DNA of 64,000 nucleotides from Pyropia yezoensis (lineage: Eukaryota > Rhodophyta > Bangiophyceae > Bangiales > Bangiaceae): positions 28,614,951-28,678,950 of the forward strand of contig CM020620.1 in NCBI GenBank assembly GCA_009829735.1, read 5' to 3'. Of this stretch, positions 1 to 10,224 are shown piece after piece. Numbering within the stretch: the first letter of the stretch is position 1; the number at the start of each line of letters is the position of its first letter. Both the position numbers and the translations under genes were made by a program. The notes under the pieces are model-generated. The model was not told where the DNA came from and searched no databases. It saw nothing but the letters and a program-made list of their open reading frames with translations.

Positions 1-2015
1 TGAAGCCCCCTATCCTGGCTATTCCCAGGTTGGGAGGCCACTACATCCTGGATGTGGACGCTAGCTACGACCAACTTGGTTGTGTGTTGCTTCAGCAACA
101 GCCGGACAAGGAGTACTTGCCGGTGGGATACTTCAGCAAGGGGCTAAACTCGGCCGAGAAGAACTACGGAGTCACCGAGTTGGAAGGACTCGCAGTGGTA
201 TGGGCGGTGACGTCACTTCGTCACTACCTAGAGGGTGAGAAGTTCCTCATCCGCTGTGACCACCGCGCGTTGCAGTTCATCTTCAAGACGGACTGTACGA
301 ACACTCGTCTCAACCGGTGGAGGGTGCGACTTGCACCCTTCAACTTTGATATTGAGTACCGACCTGGCAGGCAACATGCCCTTGCCGACGGCCTCTCTCG
401 GGTACCTACCGAGGGACTGGACACCACCCCAGTCGATGAGGACATCCCCATCGTGGGGGTAGTCACGCGCTCGGGTCAGGCGTTGAATCCCGAGGCGCCA
501 GGGAACAAGAAGTACTTGCCCCTGTCCCTGGACGAAGTAGTGAAGGCCCAGGCCGAGGATCCCTTCTGCAAGTCGCAGAGGGATACCCTGGATACAGTGG
601 CGGAGACGCGGTTCTTCCTGGGAGACGATGGCCTCCTCATGAGGAGGGGGGTATTCCAGGGGACCGAACAACTTGTCGTCCCCGCATCCCTCAAGGACAG
701 TATCCTTGAGAGGGAGCACAACGCTCCCACGGGTGGACACCTGGGGTCTAGTAAACTATACCAGACCCTGAGGACCAGGTACTACTGGCCGTCCATGGTG
801 GTGGACATCTACAGTTGGGTGGCTGCCTGCACAAGTTGTGCACAGAACCGTCTGATGGAACGGCGGCCTACTACGGCTATGCTATTGTTCCCGGCCAAGG
901 AGCCTTTCGCCGCGTTGGCGATGGACATCCTTGGGCCGCTGCCAGTGACCGAGGAGGGCAACCAGTACCTCCTGGTCATCTGTGACCGCTTCACGAAACT
1001 TACGCGAGCGATCCCACTGGCAGAGATCACGGCCATGTCGGTCGTGTCAGCCTTCCTAGATCACTGGGTTGCCGCGTATGGCATTCCGGATAGTACACTA
1101 TCGGACAATGGACCGCAATTTGCGTCTGTACTGTTTCAAGGAGTGCTGGATATGTTGGGGGTTAAGGCAAACTATGCCACCCCCTACCACCCACAAACTA
1201 ATGGGCAGGTGGAGCGCTTCAACAAAACTATTGTTAGGCAGCTGCGCCATTATGTGAGTGAGCACGTGAAGACGTGGGACCAATACATTTCTATTCTTAC
1301 GACTGCCTACAATTCGCAGGTTCACTCATCTACAGGGGAAGTACCCCTCGCTTTTGTGACCCCCCGTCGCGTGCGGTCTATTGCCGTGCGGCGGCCGCTC
1401 CCAACTAGGGAGGATGGTGGCAGTACGCCCACTCCTACTGAGAGTAAGGCGGAGTTCGCTGCTAGGCTTGAAAACCTCATCCCTAAAGTCAGGGCTGAGA
1501 TGGACAAAGCACAAAAGCGCTACAAGCGTACCTTTGACAAAAAGGTGCGCAACGCCAAGCATGTCCCCGAGCAGGGTGACTGGGTATTGGTCCACTCACA
1601 CACCCCAACTGGGGGTAAGTTGGTGTTCCAGACGAAGGGGCCGTACCAGGTCCTTCGTACTGATGGGCGGCGCTTCACCATCGAAAGTGACGATGGGGTC
1701 CGCACAGTGAACGGACAGGACGTGGTCAAAGTTGCACCACCGCCTGCAGGCGACCCAGCTTGGGCGCGTGCTTTGAAAACGTGGCGCCTGCCCTCGCTGC
1801 CTGCAGCCAAACAGGGCCCGCAGGAGTACGTGTTCGACAAGTTCATCGACCACGGCTGGGATGAGGATACTGACCGCCTCATGTTGAGGGTGCGTTGGTT
1901 TGGCTACAAAGCCAAGGATGATACGTGGGAGTATGTGGAGGACCTTCCTGCTGAGAAGGTCCGGGCGTACTGTGCCCGGAACGAGATAGACCCTAACAGC
2001 CCTCCCTCAACGTGA
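1..2015 (+). CDS. Ty3/gypsy Pol, C-terminal part (RNase H, integrase, chromodomain)
   Basis: The frame is open from base 3 to the TGA at 2013-2015 and is truncated by the window edge. It begins in RNase H (ILDVDASYDQLGCVLLQQ, then YFSKGLNSAEKNYGVTELE). Integrase follows, with the N-terminal H-H-C-C zinc site (HNAPTGGH ... CTSC) around 720-840. The catalytic triad is visible as MDILGP (about 920), LSDNGPQF (about 1100) and GQVERFNK (about 1205), with D-D35-E spacing. A GPY module (KGPYQVL, about 1640) precedes a C-terminal chromodomain (RVRWFGYKAKDDTWE, about 1890-1935), which marks it as a chromovirus. No internal stop is present, unlike copy B. Such integrases insert cDNA, and chromodomains usually steer insertion to heterochromatin; that role here is inferred. 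Confidence 0.92.
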   Translation, partial: KPPILAIPRLGGHYILDVDASYDQLGCVLLQQQPDKEYLPVGYFSKGLNSAEKNYGVTELEGLAVVWAVTSLRHYLEGEKFLIRCDHRALQFIFKTDCTNTRLNRWRVRLAPFNFDIEYRPGRQHALADGLSRVPTEGLDTTPVDEDIPIVGVVTRSGQALNPEAPGNKKYLPLSLDEVVKAQAEDPFCKSQRDTLDTVAETRFFLGDDGLLMRRGVFQGTEQLVVPASLKDSILEREHNAPTGGHLGSSKLYQTLRTRYYWPSMVVDIYSWVAACTSCAQNRLMERRPTTAMLLFPAKEPFAALAMDILGPLPVTEEGNQYLLVICDRFTKLTRAIPLAEITAMSVVSAFLDHWVAAYGIPDSTLSDNGPQFASVLFQGVLDMLGVKANYATPYHPQTNGQVERFNKTIVRQLRHYVSEHVKTWDQYISILTTAYNSQVHSSTGEVPLAFVTPRRVRSIAVRRPLPTREDGGSTPTPTESKAEFAARLENLIPKVRAEMDKAQKRYKRTFDKKVRNAKHVPEQGDWVLVHSHTPTGGKLVFQTKGPYQVLRTDGRRFTIESDDGVRTVNGQDVVKVAPPPAGDPAWARALKTWRLPSLPAAKQGPQEYVFDKFIDHGWDEDTDRLMLRVRWFGYKAKDDTWEYVEDLPAEKVRAYCARNEIDPNSPPST

Positions 2016-2126
2016 GGGAAGGCCGAGCAACAGTGCCAAGAGAGTGCTTCAAGTCGAAGTGGTACGCAGAGTGGCTTTAAACTACAGCCCTAACCCTCAC
2101 ACTCTCACAACAAAGGCAGCTGCCAA

Positions 2127-4241
2127 CTAGGCACGCATGCTAGACTCTCCCACTCCACGGCCCTCGCCCTCACGTGGAGGCGAGCGGCGAGACCCACGCC
2201 GATAACGGTCTCCACTCGTTGGAAGGGGCGGCGGCTCCAAGTCGGAACCGTCGCGCCCCTCACGGTCGCGCAAGTGGCGCCGACCGTGGCTACTCTTCTG
2301 CCTGGTCTTGCGCGCAAGTTTGCGACGCAGACGCTGGACAGACTCCGTCTCCGATGGGGTAGAGGACTCCGAGACGGAGTAAGACAACTCGTCTTCCGAC
2401 ACGGAGGGAGAGCGCCGCGAGTGACGGCGACGACGGCGAGGAGGCGAGTATGCCCGGCTCGCACGACGCTTGCCACGCCCAAGTGGGGTTGGCTGGGGCA
2501 TAATAGCCCCAATGCGAGCCAACTCGGCCGTCATAAACTCCGCCACCGACTCGCAACTCGCGGTCGCCACTGCAGTACGAACGCGCTCCTCAAGTTGAGG
2601 AGTCTCGGAACTTTGGAGGGTTGCGGTCGACGCGGCCAACCAGGAAATGGTGCGCACCAACGTGGTGATCATCATCTCTGAGGTTAGAGGCGTGGGCGGT
2701 AACACCAACTTGGGGTATACCGTCAGGAGGGTGGCCCCCAAGTTGGGAGACACCGGTGTGGATGACTCCACGGCCACGCTGATCGGGATGTTCCCGTGAG
2801 GCTGGAAAGGAACAGGAGGAAGCGGAGGGGCACGCCGAGGTGGCGGTACCCGGGTGTAACTGCGACCCCGACTTGGGGCCCCCGCAGTAGGTTGAGTCAT
2901 ATGGTCATCATATGAGGGCACAGCCATAACTATGGGCTTGTCCGGGGGTGGCGCAGTGTGACGATCCACCCCCGGGGCATACGGGTAGTCCCCGATGCCC
3001 AACCCCTCTCGTAGGACCACACGGCCGTCGTGAAGTTCACGAGCGACCCACACGAACTGGCGAAGTGCGCCATCGTCCTTGGGCCCCCGAGTGGGGCGGC
3101 GCAACTTGTGCTCAATGCTCTCCCACTCGATAAACTTGTGGAGGCGGAGCATCTCCTCAAGTAGAGTGAGTTGTCCTGACGAGCACCCCTCAGCAACTAG
3201 CTGAGGGGTGAGCTGTTCCAAACCCTGGATGAGCCGGAGGGGGAGATGCCAGAGCATCCCCTGCCGCTGAACACATGACACCCAGGTCGACATGACCTCG
3301 AGGAGCCACTGGGTGGCCAACATGGCCCACACCAGATGATCAGGGCCAGCCGTCAACATGAAGGAGCCGAAGTGGTCAAGCAACCGTGGCAACAATGCCG
3401 GGAACCCGTAGGGGACCTCAACTTGAGGCCACCACTCGGGCTTCTTCGGGTAGTATTGCTCCTTACTGGCAGCAGACTGCTGAGGAAACTCAAGTTGAGC
3501 CGAGGTCACCAAGTAGGGACCTCGCCGGAAGTCCTTCTCCATCCGCACATCAAAGTGATGAGTGTGCGGATCGGCCTCGTGAAGGTACGGGGGGCGAGTT
3601 GCCACCGCGTCCCAAGTGAAGGTCGGCAAGTCGCCGGGACCCGGGATAGTTCCCCCGCGGTCCACCATGGCCTTGGCCCGCTGCACGCCCTCGACCTCCT
3701 CGTCGTCCAGGAAGGCAAACTGGTCCGTCCTGAAGCCGGCAGGGAACCCGACCCTACGGGGATACTTCTCCCGTAGGCGGTCCCATACCCGACCCATCGC
3801 TGCGCCGAGTCGGCCACAGCGAAGAACAGTCAACCCCTCCTCATACAGAGGCCAAGCGGGGTAAAACCACCGCCCCAAGGCCTCACGCGGGACAACTTGT
3901 CCCGCCTCCGGGGGAGATCCTGCCGTCAACCCAAAGCCGGGTGACGCGGGAGTCCCACCCCCCGGAGCGATCGCGGAGCCCCCGCCGGAAGTCCCGGCAG
4001 GCGCTGCACCGTAGGAGGTGTCCTCCATACGCTCATCGAGAGAGTCCGTCTCCACTCCCGGAGTCGCCATGGCTCTCCCCAAGTTGGGGAGAGACGTCCT
4101 GGCTATCGCGGCACGAGACCCGCCTCGAGTTGAGGGGGACTCGGATCGTGGGTAAACGGGTGGCCTCCCCAGCGTGGGGTGGCCCCGTGTAAGGTGAAGG
4201 AGAAGTGGTGGTGGTGGTGAGGTGTGAACCGAGGAGAGCAA
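2127..4241 (-). CDS. Antisense ORF of element A (conserved opposite-strand protein)
   Basis: This frame of about 700 codons lies on the strand opposite to pol, between the pol stop and the 3' LTR, where the + strand has no comparable ORF. The first ATG is at 4241. A second at 4070 (MATPGVETDS) has a better context and may be the true start. The N-terminal part is Pro/Gly/Ser-rich. A central globular part carries WPLYEEG, MGRVWDRLREKY, WLLEVMSTW, RQGMLWHLP and FIEWESIEHKLRR. The C-terminal third is Arg/Ser-rich (RRRRRHSRRSPSVSEDELS), suggesting a nucleic-acid-binding or nuclear tail. No signal peptide or membrane segment stands out, so an envelope role is unlikely. The central blocks recur in the antisense ORFs of B, Z, D and E. 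Function is unknown. Confidence 0.7.
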   Translation of the reverse strand: MLSSVHTSPPPPLLLHLTRGHPTLGRPPVYPRSESPSTRGGSRAAIARTSLPNLGRAMATPGVETDSLDERMEDTSYGAAPAGTSGGGSAIAPGGGTPASPGFGLTAGSPPEAGQVVPREALGRWFYPAWPLYEEGLTVLRCGRLGAAMGRVWDRLREKYPRRVGFPAGFRTDQFAFLDDEEVEGVQRAKAMVDRGGTIPGPGDLPTFTWDAVATRPPYLHEADPHTHHFDVRMEKDFRRGPYLVTSAQLEFPQQSAASKEQYYPKKPEWWPQVEVPYGFPALLPRLLDHFGSFMLTAGPDHLVWAMLATQWLLEVMSTWVSCVQRQGMLWHLPLRLIQGLEQLTPQLVAEGCSSGQLTLLEEMLRLHKFIEWESIEHKLRRPTRGPKDDGALRQFVWVARELHDGRVVLREGLGIGDYPYAPGVDRHTAPPPDKPIVMAVPSYDDHMTQPTAGAPSRGRSYTRVPPPRRAPPLPPVPFQPHGNIPISVAVESSTPVSPNLGATLLTVYPKLVLPPTPLTSEMMITTLVRTISWLAASTATLQSSETPQLEERVRTAVATASCESVAEFMTAELARIGAIMPQPTPLGRGKRRASRAYSPPRRRRRHSRRSPSVSEDELSYSVSESSTPSETESVQRLRRKLARKTRQKSSHGRRHLRDREGRDGSDLEPPPLPTSGDRYRRGSRRSPPREGEGRGVGESSMRA

Positions 4242-4399
4242 GCTGCCAAGTGGGCAAGCTTGAGGAGAGGGGCGGCCAACGTGACCGCCTCCACATCCGC
4301 GTTACGTACTCAAGGGGGGACAGCAAGTCGCGTCCCCCCCCAACGCCGAGACGTGCGTTTACGCACCCCCTCACAGGGCCGACCGGGTCGGTCGGAACT

Positions 4400-4412
4400 G
4401 AGGAGAGGGGAG
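4400..4412 (+). other. Polypurine tract of element A
   Basis: The 13-base purine run GAGGAGAGGGGAG directly abuts the LTR start (TGTGGCAG). This is the expected plus-strand primer position. The same run precedes the 3' LTR of element B at 28818-28830. Confidence 0.75.
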
Positions 4413-4880
4413 TGTGGCAGTATTGACCCCCAGGTAGGGGGCAACACGTGCCATGCAAGGGGCGGCAGGCCACTAGCCTGATCCGTTCCTCCCCCTGCAT
4501 TTGGGTCCATATTCCCTAAGTTCGGGATAGTTAGCTTAGTAGTAAATCCAACTTGGATTTGAGGGTTTTCTGCATTTATCGTCTTGAATTTTCGTGTGGC
4601 CCGGTGGGCAGGTGCTGGGGTGGGAGATTCTGAGTGGCGAGATTCTGAGTGGACCCTGGGGGGATAAGGGGAGGGACAGCGGGGCTTGGCCCTGCGTCCC
4701 CGTCCCGACCAAGAAACTGTTGGACCACACACCATCTTCTTGTTTGTCCGTGGGGGGATTGCCCCACAACAGGGATAGAGTGTGTGCGACTTGCACTTCT
4801 TCCGGTTCCCCCGACACGGGAGGCAGCCCTCGCACACCGCCCCAACTTGGGTACTGTGTGTGCGAGTGGTTTTTGCCACA
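4413..4880 (+). repeat. 3' LTR of element A
   Basis: A 468-bp repeat begins TGTGGCAG and ends TTGCCACA, giving TG...CA ends with short inverted termini. It is highly similar to the B LTRs at 11878-12346 and 28831-29299. Confidence 0.88.
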
Positions 4881-5990
4881 AGAAGGGCGATCGGGACAAG
4901 CCAAGCATGTCCATAATACAACCCCGAGAAAAGCAGGACATCGGCTACCTCCACCGGCCAGCAGGCGTTTAGGGCTTCCGTGGCCGCCGAGTCCGGACCG
5001 TTGGCCATGAGCCTACTCCCACGTTCGGGGACTAAGTTGCCGATGCGCGCGGCCATGCCGCGTCGAACCTCGTATTCGTCCCACGAAGAGGAAATGACCG
5101 GGTACAACTTGAGGCCCTCTCAGTGGGAGAAGCACTCGACCTCCCGTTGCTCTGCGCAGGCGAAGGCGCCATGTTGCCGGCGGTGCCGATGCTCCGCCAA
5201 CGCTGGGCGCAAGAAGTAACCGCGAGCGCGTCGCCCAATGACCGGCAGCGGACCCGGGTAATACGCCAAGTCGAAGACCGGCATTGACCACGGTGGTAAC
5301 GGGGGCCGAGAGCATGCATCGTCCAGCTGCCGAGCGAGCTTCCAATCTTCCGCAAAGCCGAGCACGAGGCAGTCCGTCGGAGTCCCAATCGGGACCCCGT
5401 AGATGTCCGGGTAGAGATGGCTGTGGAATAACGAAAAAGCAGATATTCGAGAGTCGGAATCGAACCCGGGCCTTTGAGAAGTAAGCGGAATGGCGCGCTC
5501 AAACCACTAGGAAGCCGGGCAAAATCCCTGACATCTCGGGCCAGATTTGGGGATTCAGGCCTATCTCATTACGATTATCTACCTTTTAGATGAGCCGATC
5601 GGTGATTATATACATGCTACAATGGCGAAATGTTGTCCACACCCCCGCCATGCGGCGTGGATCCACCTGAACCCACCGGTCGGTAACCGCGCCAGAATGT
5701 GAATGGGGATAAGGCCACTCCTCGTGGAAGTGGATATTCTCCCCGAAGAGGCCAGGCCCCTCCGAAGCCGCAAACGGCGGAGCAGGTACCTCGGCCGGCG
5801 AAGCTCGACCGGCATCACCCAAACCACTCCCGGTGTCGTCCATCAGGACGTCGCCTGGGGCGGTGGGTGGCATCCGCGTGGTAGAAAGGCCACGCGGGTA
5901 AGAAGAAGCAGGCGGGGACCAGCCCTCGCCATCGTCACCCATGGTGGCGTCTTTGCCCGGTTGCCCCGTCGGGGTAGTCATGTCTGACAT
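4881..5990 (-). pseudogene. Remnant antisense ORF of element Z
   Basis: A broken minus-strand reading frame runs from about 5990 (MSDMTTPTGQPG) down to 4881, where element A truncates it. The 5' piece (to about 5586) contains FHEEWPYP and MAGVWTTFR, resembling the WPLYEEG and MGRVWDRLR blocks of the A antisense protein. The 3' piece (about 5420 to 4881) includes WDEYEVRRGM, like WPQVEVPYGF in A. One in-frame TGA lies near 5118-5120 where Trp is plausible. The two pieces are in different frames and are separated by a tRNA-like segment at about 5440-5520. Identification rests on position next to an LTR and on these short similarities. Confidence 0.45.
5440..5520 (-). other. tRNA-like / SINE-like Pol III segment
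   Basis: On the minus strand there is an A-box-like TAGTGGTTTGAGCG (about 5509-5496), a perfect B box GGTTCGATTCC (5466-5456), and a T5 run (about 5440-5436) that could serve as a Pol III terminator. The flanks do not form an acceptor stem and the T-stem pairs for only two bases, so it is not a functional tRNA gene. A tRNA-derived SINE fragment or pseudo-tRNA inserted into the Z antisense ORF is the simplest reading. Confidence 0.4.
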
Positions 5991-6015
5991 CTCTCCGAGG
6001 GAGACGAGGGGGGAA

Positions 6016-7090
6016 TGTGTGTGAGTGTCACCTCTACCCATCGCTCCCGGCCACGCCAGGAGACCCAGTCCCCTGACGTCCCCTTTCTGTGGGGCCAGGG
6101 CCGTGGGAGGCGACGGGTCCTAAACTTGCTGTGTCCCCCACCTCTCGGGTGGTGCTTTTGTGAAGGTTTCCATACGTGTCCCCCCATTTTGTCCAACGGG
6201 GGCGGCCATGAATGTCTCCTCAAGGGGAAAGACCATGGGGTGTGTTGACCCAGTCTCATTCACCCCCCATGGGGATGGCGACACTCGGTGGTGAGGACGA
6301 TAGGCTGCCAAGTGGCACTGCCTCCACCGCCCGTCGGGCATCGGGGAGTTTGCCCCAGTGTCTGGGTCGCGGTTCGCAGCCCCCTAGAGGTATGAGAAGT
6401 GTACGGACCCTATGGGCCCTCCACGCGGGGGGACCACGTAGAGATCGCATGGTACCCTTGTGCCCACCTTCCTTGTGAGAAGAACAGGGGCGTTTTGGCC
6501 CCTCGGGATTTTACTGGCTTCCGATAGGTCCCGTCATATGGGGGCGGGACCAGGACGCCATTCGTTCTGGGGCTCATATTGGGACATCCAGTTTATGAGA
6601 TTTTCCCCTGACCGGAATTGGCCTTTGGTCAATAATCCGGGATGGGATGCATTTGGGGTTTGGGTTGAGATTGAGCATTTTGCGTGGTCCAGATTGGGGA
6701 GATATTAAGTGTTGGCACTGATGTCCGGCGGGGCCCTTCTCCCCCGTGTGTCGGAGATTCCTGCCGCGCTGGCAGGGATGATCCGTGGGGGAGGGGGCCC
6801 TCCGGACAAGTTGGAGGGTTTCGATTGGCCCGAACGTGGCCCGGTGTGCAGGGTTGCTGGATGCTGGTGAAAGAGGGTAAGAGTGTGCGTGGGGGTGCGC
6901 GTTGCTTCCCCCTTCGAAAAAAACAGACTTGCGTGTGCTTGAACACTGTCGTCCTGGTCGCGGATCCCCGCGTGAACCAGCCAGGCGGTCGGCGGTTCTG
7001 TATCTCTCCGGTCTCCCCGCGTTCTTAGTGGGTTGTTTCTCTGTGTATTCTGGGTGCTACGCGCCTTAGTTACGTGAAACCGCTACAACA
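6016..7090 (+). repeat. Probable 3' LTR of element Z
   Basis: A purine-rich tract (GGGAGACGAGGGGGGAA, about 5999-6015) is followed by TGTGTGAG. About 1.07 kb later the sequence ends CTACAACA at 7090, exactly where A/B-type pol sequence resumes (matching about 23030 in B). No second copy is in the window, so the ends are inferred from the polypurine tract and the junction. No credible gene is seen inside. Confidence 0.5.
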
Positions 7091-8300
7091 GTATAACAGT
7101 CGAAGCCTGCTTGTTCTGTGAGAAAAGGGTTTACTGCTACCTTGCGTTCAGCCCGCAAAGTCACGTTGCCTCCCCACTCGGTGGCACACGTTGACGTTGT
7201 AACTGATTATACGGGGAACGGGCTAGTGCAACCTAACCCCCATCTTGCTCGTGAGCACCAAGTGCATGTTGCCCTTGGCACGATGGACTCCAAAGCCGGT
7301 GTCCCGTGGAAGGTCCATGTGATGAACCTGATTTTTTAGCCAAAGTACTTCAGGTCGGGAGCCACGTTTGGCTACATCGACCACCATGGAGGGCGCGTGA
7401 TAGCGGTCACTCTTCAATCGCCTGTGACCGACGGCAAGAAGCCAGCAGAGAAGACGGACAAAGCCAATTCGGCAGCCCCTCCTCGACCCTATGTGGACAT
7501 GGAGAATGTTCCGCCCAAGTTGCGGGTTCAAGTTGAACGCCTCTTGGACCAATATCACAAGTTGTGGGATGGACAATTGGGACTCATGAATGCCACGATA
7601 GACCAGATCGAGTTGAAACCCGGTGTGGCCCCTGTACGTCAAAAACCGTATAGGGGAGGACCCCGTTCAAGGGCCCTCGTCAAAGAGCAAGATGCTCACA
7701 TGAAAGCCCTAGACGGAATAAAAGCCTGGAATGCCGAGTGGGCGAGCCCGGTGGTGATTGTCCCTCAACCAGATGGGACCCCAAGGATTTGTATGGACTA
7801 TCGTAAGCTGAGCGACAGCACGGTGAAGGACAGTTTTTCTTTCCCGAGGATGGATGACTGTCTGGACGCGTTGGGGGGGGCAAACGTGTTCTCCACCCTG
7901 GACTGTAACGCGGGGTACTGACAAATTCCTATTCCTACGGAGGACTGGCACAAACCTACCTTTACCTGTCAAAGCGGTACCTACCAGTGCAAACGACTAC
8001 ATTTTGGGCTGTGCAATGCGCCAGCAGCTTTCCAGCGCGCCATGGACATGATTCTGGCCAGAGTACGGTGGCAGATCTGTCTTGTGTACCTAGACGACAT
8101 TATTGTGTTCTCCCGAAGTCCGGAAGAGCACATCAACCATCTTGATCAGGTGCTCAAGCTACTTGCTGATGCTGACGTGTCACTGAAGGCGAGTAAGTGC
8201 CACCTCTTCGCCGAAGAGGTGGAGTACTTGGGACATGCTGTCCGTCCGGGGCGCCTCAGTGTCAGTGAGAAGAACTTGAAAGCTAGCCGTAAGGCCCATC
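7091..8300 (+). pseudogene. B-type pol fragment B' (end of protease region to reverse transcriptase)
   Basis: The fragment matches element B from about 23030 to 24235. It runs from the region after the protease (RKGFTATL, GTMDSKAGVPW) into RT (VIVPQPDGTPRICMDYRKL, NVFSTLDCNAGY, VYLDDIIVFS, CHLFAEEVEYLGH). Stops occur at about 7337 (after MNLIF) and at 7919-7921, a TGA replacing the Trp of the GYWQIP motif. The same TGA is present in B at 23856-23858. The left end is cut by the Z LTR and the right end joins copia sequence at about 8300. It cannot encode a working enzyme. Confidence 0.8.
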
Positions 8301-9500
8301 CGCGCGCACACGCGCGCCCCGGCTCTGCCGGCACAACTGCTCGCGGCGGCCCGCGTGTTCTCGACGCACTCCGTCGACCCAAGCTCCCATCACCACCCCC
8401 GCTTGGACACAGCGAAGAAGACGGAGATCGACGTCTCCCGCTCCATGGGCTGCATGCGCGCTGTGCCCGCAACGGAGGTGCCCAAAGGCACCCAGATACT
8501 CGACTACGTCTGGCGCGTTACCTACAAGAAGAACCGTGGAAACGGCAAGCCGCCCGCCCGCGCCCACTTCTGCATCGCCGGCAACCGCGACTGGAACAAG
8601 GAGAGCAACGTGCCAACGTCGCCCGTCACCCCACAACGCGCTATCCGCACCCGCATCGCCGCAGCAGCTACCCTCGGCTTCACCCTCCACACGGAGGACG
8701 TCCTTCGAGCCTACCTCCAGTCCGACGAGCTCCCCGAGCCGGTCTACGTGCGCATCCCCCCCGAGGCTGGCGAGCCCTTCCCCTTCGTGTGGGCCCTCTT
8801 CCGCACCATCTACGGCAAGGACGACGCCGGCCGCCACTTCCACTTCTTCCTGCAGAAGCGGTTTCCCAACATCCCCAACGTCACCTTCTGCATGGCGTTC
8901 GAGACGATCTACATCTGGGCCCTCCACGGCGCTAAGGTGGCCTACGTGGACGACACCCTCTTCGTGGGCGACAAGCTGTTCGACGCCGCCATCTGCACCG
9001 TCATGGAGCAGTACAAGACCCACCGCCCGGACCACGGCACGATCCAGTTCGCGAGCATCTCAGCAACGACGGACGACTACGGCGTGCACTGCAACGGGGG
9101 TCTGTACGCCTCCTCGGTCGTGCCCATCACCGAGCCTGAGCGCATGAACGACCCCTGGCCCGACCCCCGGGCGCTAAGCGCCCTCGCCGCCAAGCAGCTA
9201 TGGGTCGGCCGATGCAGGCGGCCGGACGTCCTAACCAACGCGACGCGGCTGGCCAACCTCGTGGCTCCGACGGGCGCGGACGCCCACCACGCCAACGACG
9301 CCCTGGCACTGCTCACCAAGGAACTGCTGTCGCTGCAATACCCCAAACTGGACCGGGCATCCCTCCGCATCGTCGTCTACGCCGACTACTCGGGCTCCGC
9401 GCTCTCCAACGTCGACAAGCGACATGGCCGCGCTCAAAGACGACATCAACCGATCCTCCCTGCTCAGCTGGGCGTCCCACAAGCCCTCCCGCGTCTGCCG
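8301..9500 (+). pseudogene. Divergent Ty1/copia Pol, RT and start of RNase H (split by element D)
   Basis: The reading frame resembles Ty1/copia reverse transcriptase. It has an N-terminal block (MGCMRAVPATEVPKGTQILD, about 8445-8505), a catalytic-Asp region TEDVLRAYLQSDELPEPVYV (about 8692-8751) in the place of the copia QxDVxxAFLxGxLxExVYV block, YGKDDAGRHFHFF in place of YGLKQ, and YVDDTLFVGD (about 8942-8970). The start of RNase H follows (VVYADYSGSAL, about 9375). A frameshift occurs near 9415, after which another frame reads SSLLSWASHKPSRVC up to the D LTR. The RNase H remainder resumes after D at 36835. The 5' part is absent or joined to the B' fragment at about 8300. Confidence 0.75.
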
Positions 9501-10070
9501 GTAGCATCCCTGGCCCCGACTTGGCGCCGACGCGGGATTGCGACCAGAGAGCACCAGGTGCCAGAACACGCCCGCCGTGTGGTGATGCTTGGCGTCCGTG
9601 GCCCGTGTCCGGCAGTGGGATGCGGTGGTCTACGATGCCCACACGGAAAGAGGGACTTCCGATGGGTTATTGCGTATTTGTGAGGGACTTGATTTGAGAG
9701 AATTTCAGTGTGAGATTAGTGAGTGGGAATAGAATTAGTAGTGATAGTGGCCCCCGACTTGACGAGGTTAGACTCGGGTCGGGGCCACTCGGAGGTATGG
9801 GGGGGGCTACCTAGCCAACGTTCCGAGGCTCCCCCAGATGTACGTTAAGAGGAACAGCGAGGCGCCCTTGGCCCGCGCCCTCAGGAAAAAGACAACTGCG
9901 CGTCTGCTTTCCTCTTCCTCGTGTGCACTACCGTGCGTATCTGTTTGCTCTGCGAGCAGGCACGTGAGGCAACAGGCATACCACTCTCGTAGTTCCCCTT
10001 TCTGTGTTACCTGCCCCTTGCCCTCGAGGGACATTGACACGTGTCTGAGAGGATCGAGTTCTATGACACA
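9501..10070 (+). repeat. 5' LTR of element D
   Basis: A 570-bp repeat aligns with 36264-36834 throughout. Its first base is mutated (GGTAGCATCC against TGTAGCATCC) and it ends GACACA against ACCACA in the right copy. The 5 bp before it (CTGCC) equal the 5 bp after the right LTR. Confidence 0.88.
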
Positions 10071-10224
10071 CTGCCGAGGGTCCACGGCCGGCGATCTGCT
10101 GGCGAGCAGGCACGTGAGGCAACAGGCGTACCACTCTCGTAGTTCCCCTTTCTTTGTTACCTGTCCCTTTCCCCCGAGGGATAGTGACACGTGTCAGAAA
10201 CGATCGAATTTAATACCACATATT
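10071..10224 (+). repeat. Rearranged junction: copia flank plus second partial D LTR
   Basis: The 5' LTR is followed not by the primer-binding site but by about 33 bp (CTGCCGAGGGTCCACGG...) identical to the copia flank that follows the 3' LTR at 36835. A second partial copy of the LTR's 3' part (about 10103-10220, starting GAGCAGGCACGTGAGG) comes next, and only then the primer site. This looks like a template-switch or unequal-recombination product involving the 3' LTR junction, with a short CTGC/CTGG microhomology at the join. Confidence 0.75.

Larger units (their letters stand above)
1..4880 (+). mobile_element. Ty3/gypsy chromodomain element A, 3' portion
   Basis: The window opens inside the pol gene of a + strand LTR retrotransposon. 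In order it shows RNase H, integrase and chromodomain (to 2015), an opposite-strand ORF (4241 down to 2127), a polypurine tract and a 3' LTR (4413-4880). The 5' half lies outside the window, so its target-site duplication cannot be checked. It belongs to the same family as element B (11878-29299), which it matches closely through pol, the antisense ORF and the LTR. Unlike B it has no frame breaks in the visible pol, so it is the better-preserved copy. It appears to be inserted in the antisense ORF of the older element Z, whose remnant resumes at 4881. Confidence 0.85.

Noticed and set aside
5440..5520. Functional tRNA gene on the minus strand
   Set aside because: No acceptor-stem pairing and only two T-stem pairs despite good A and B boxes.
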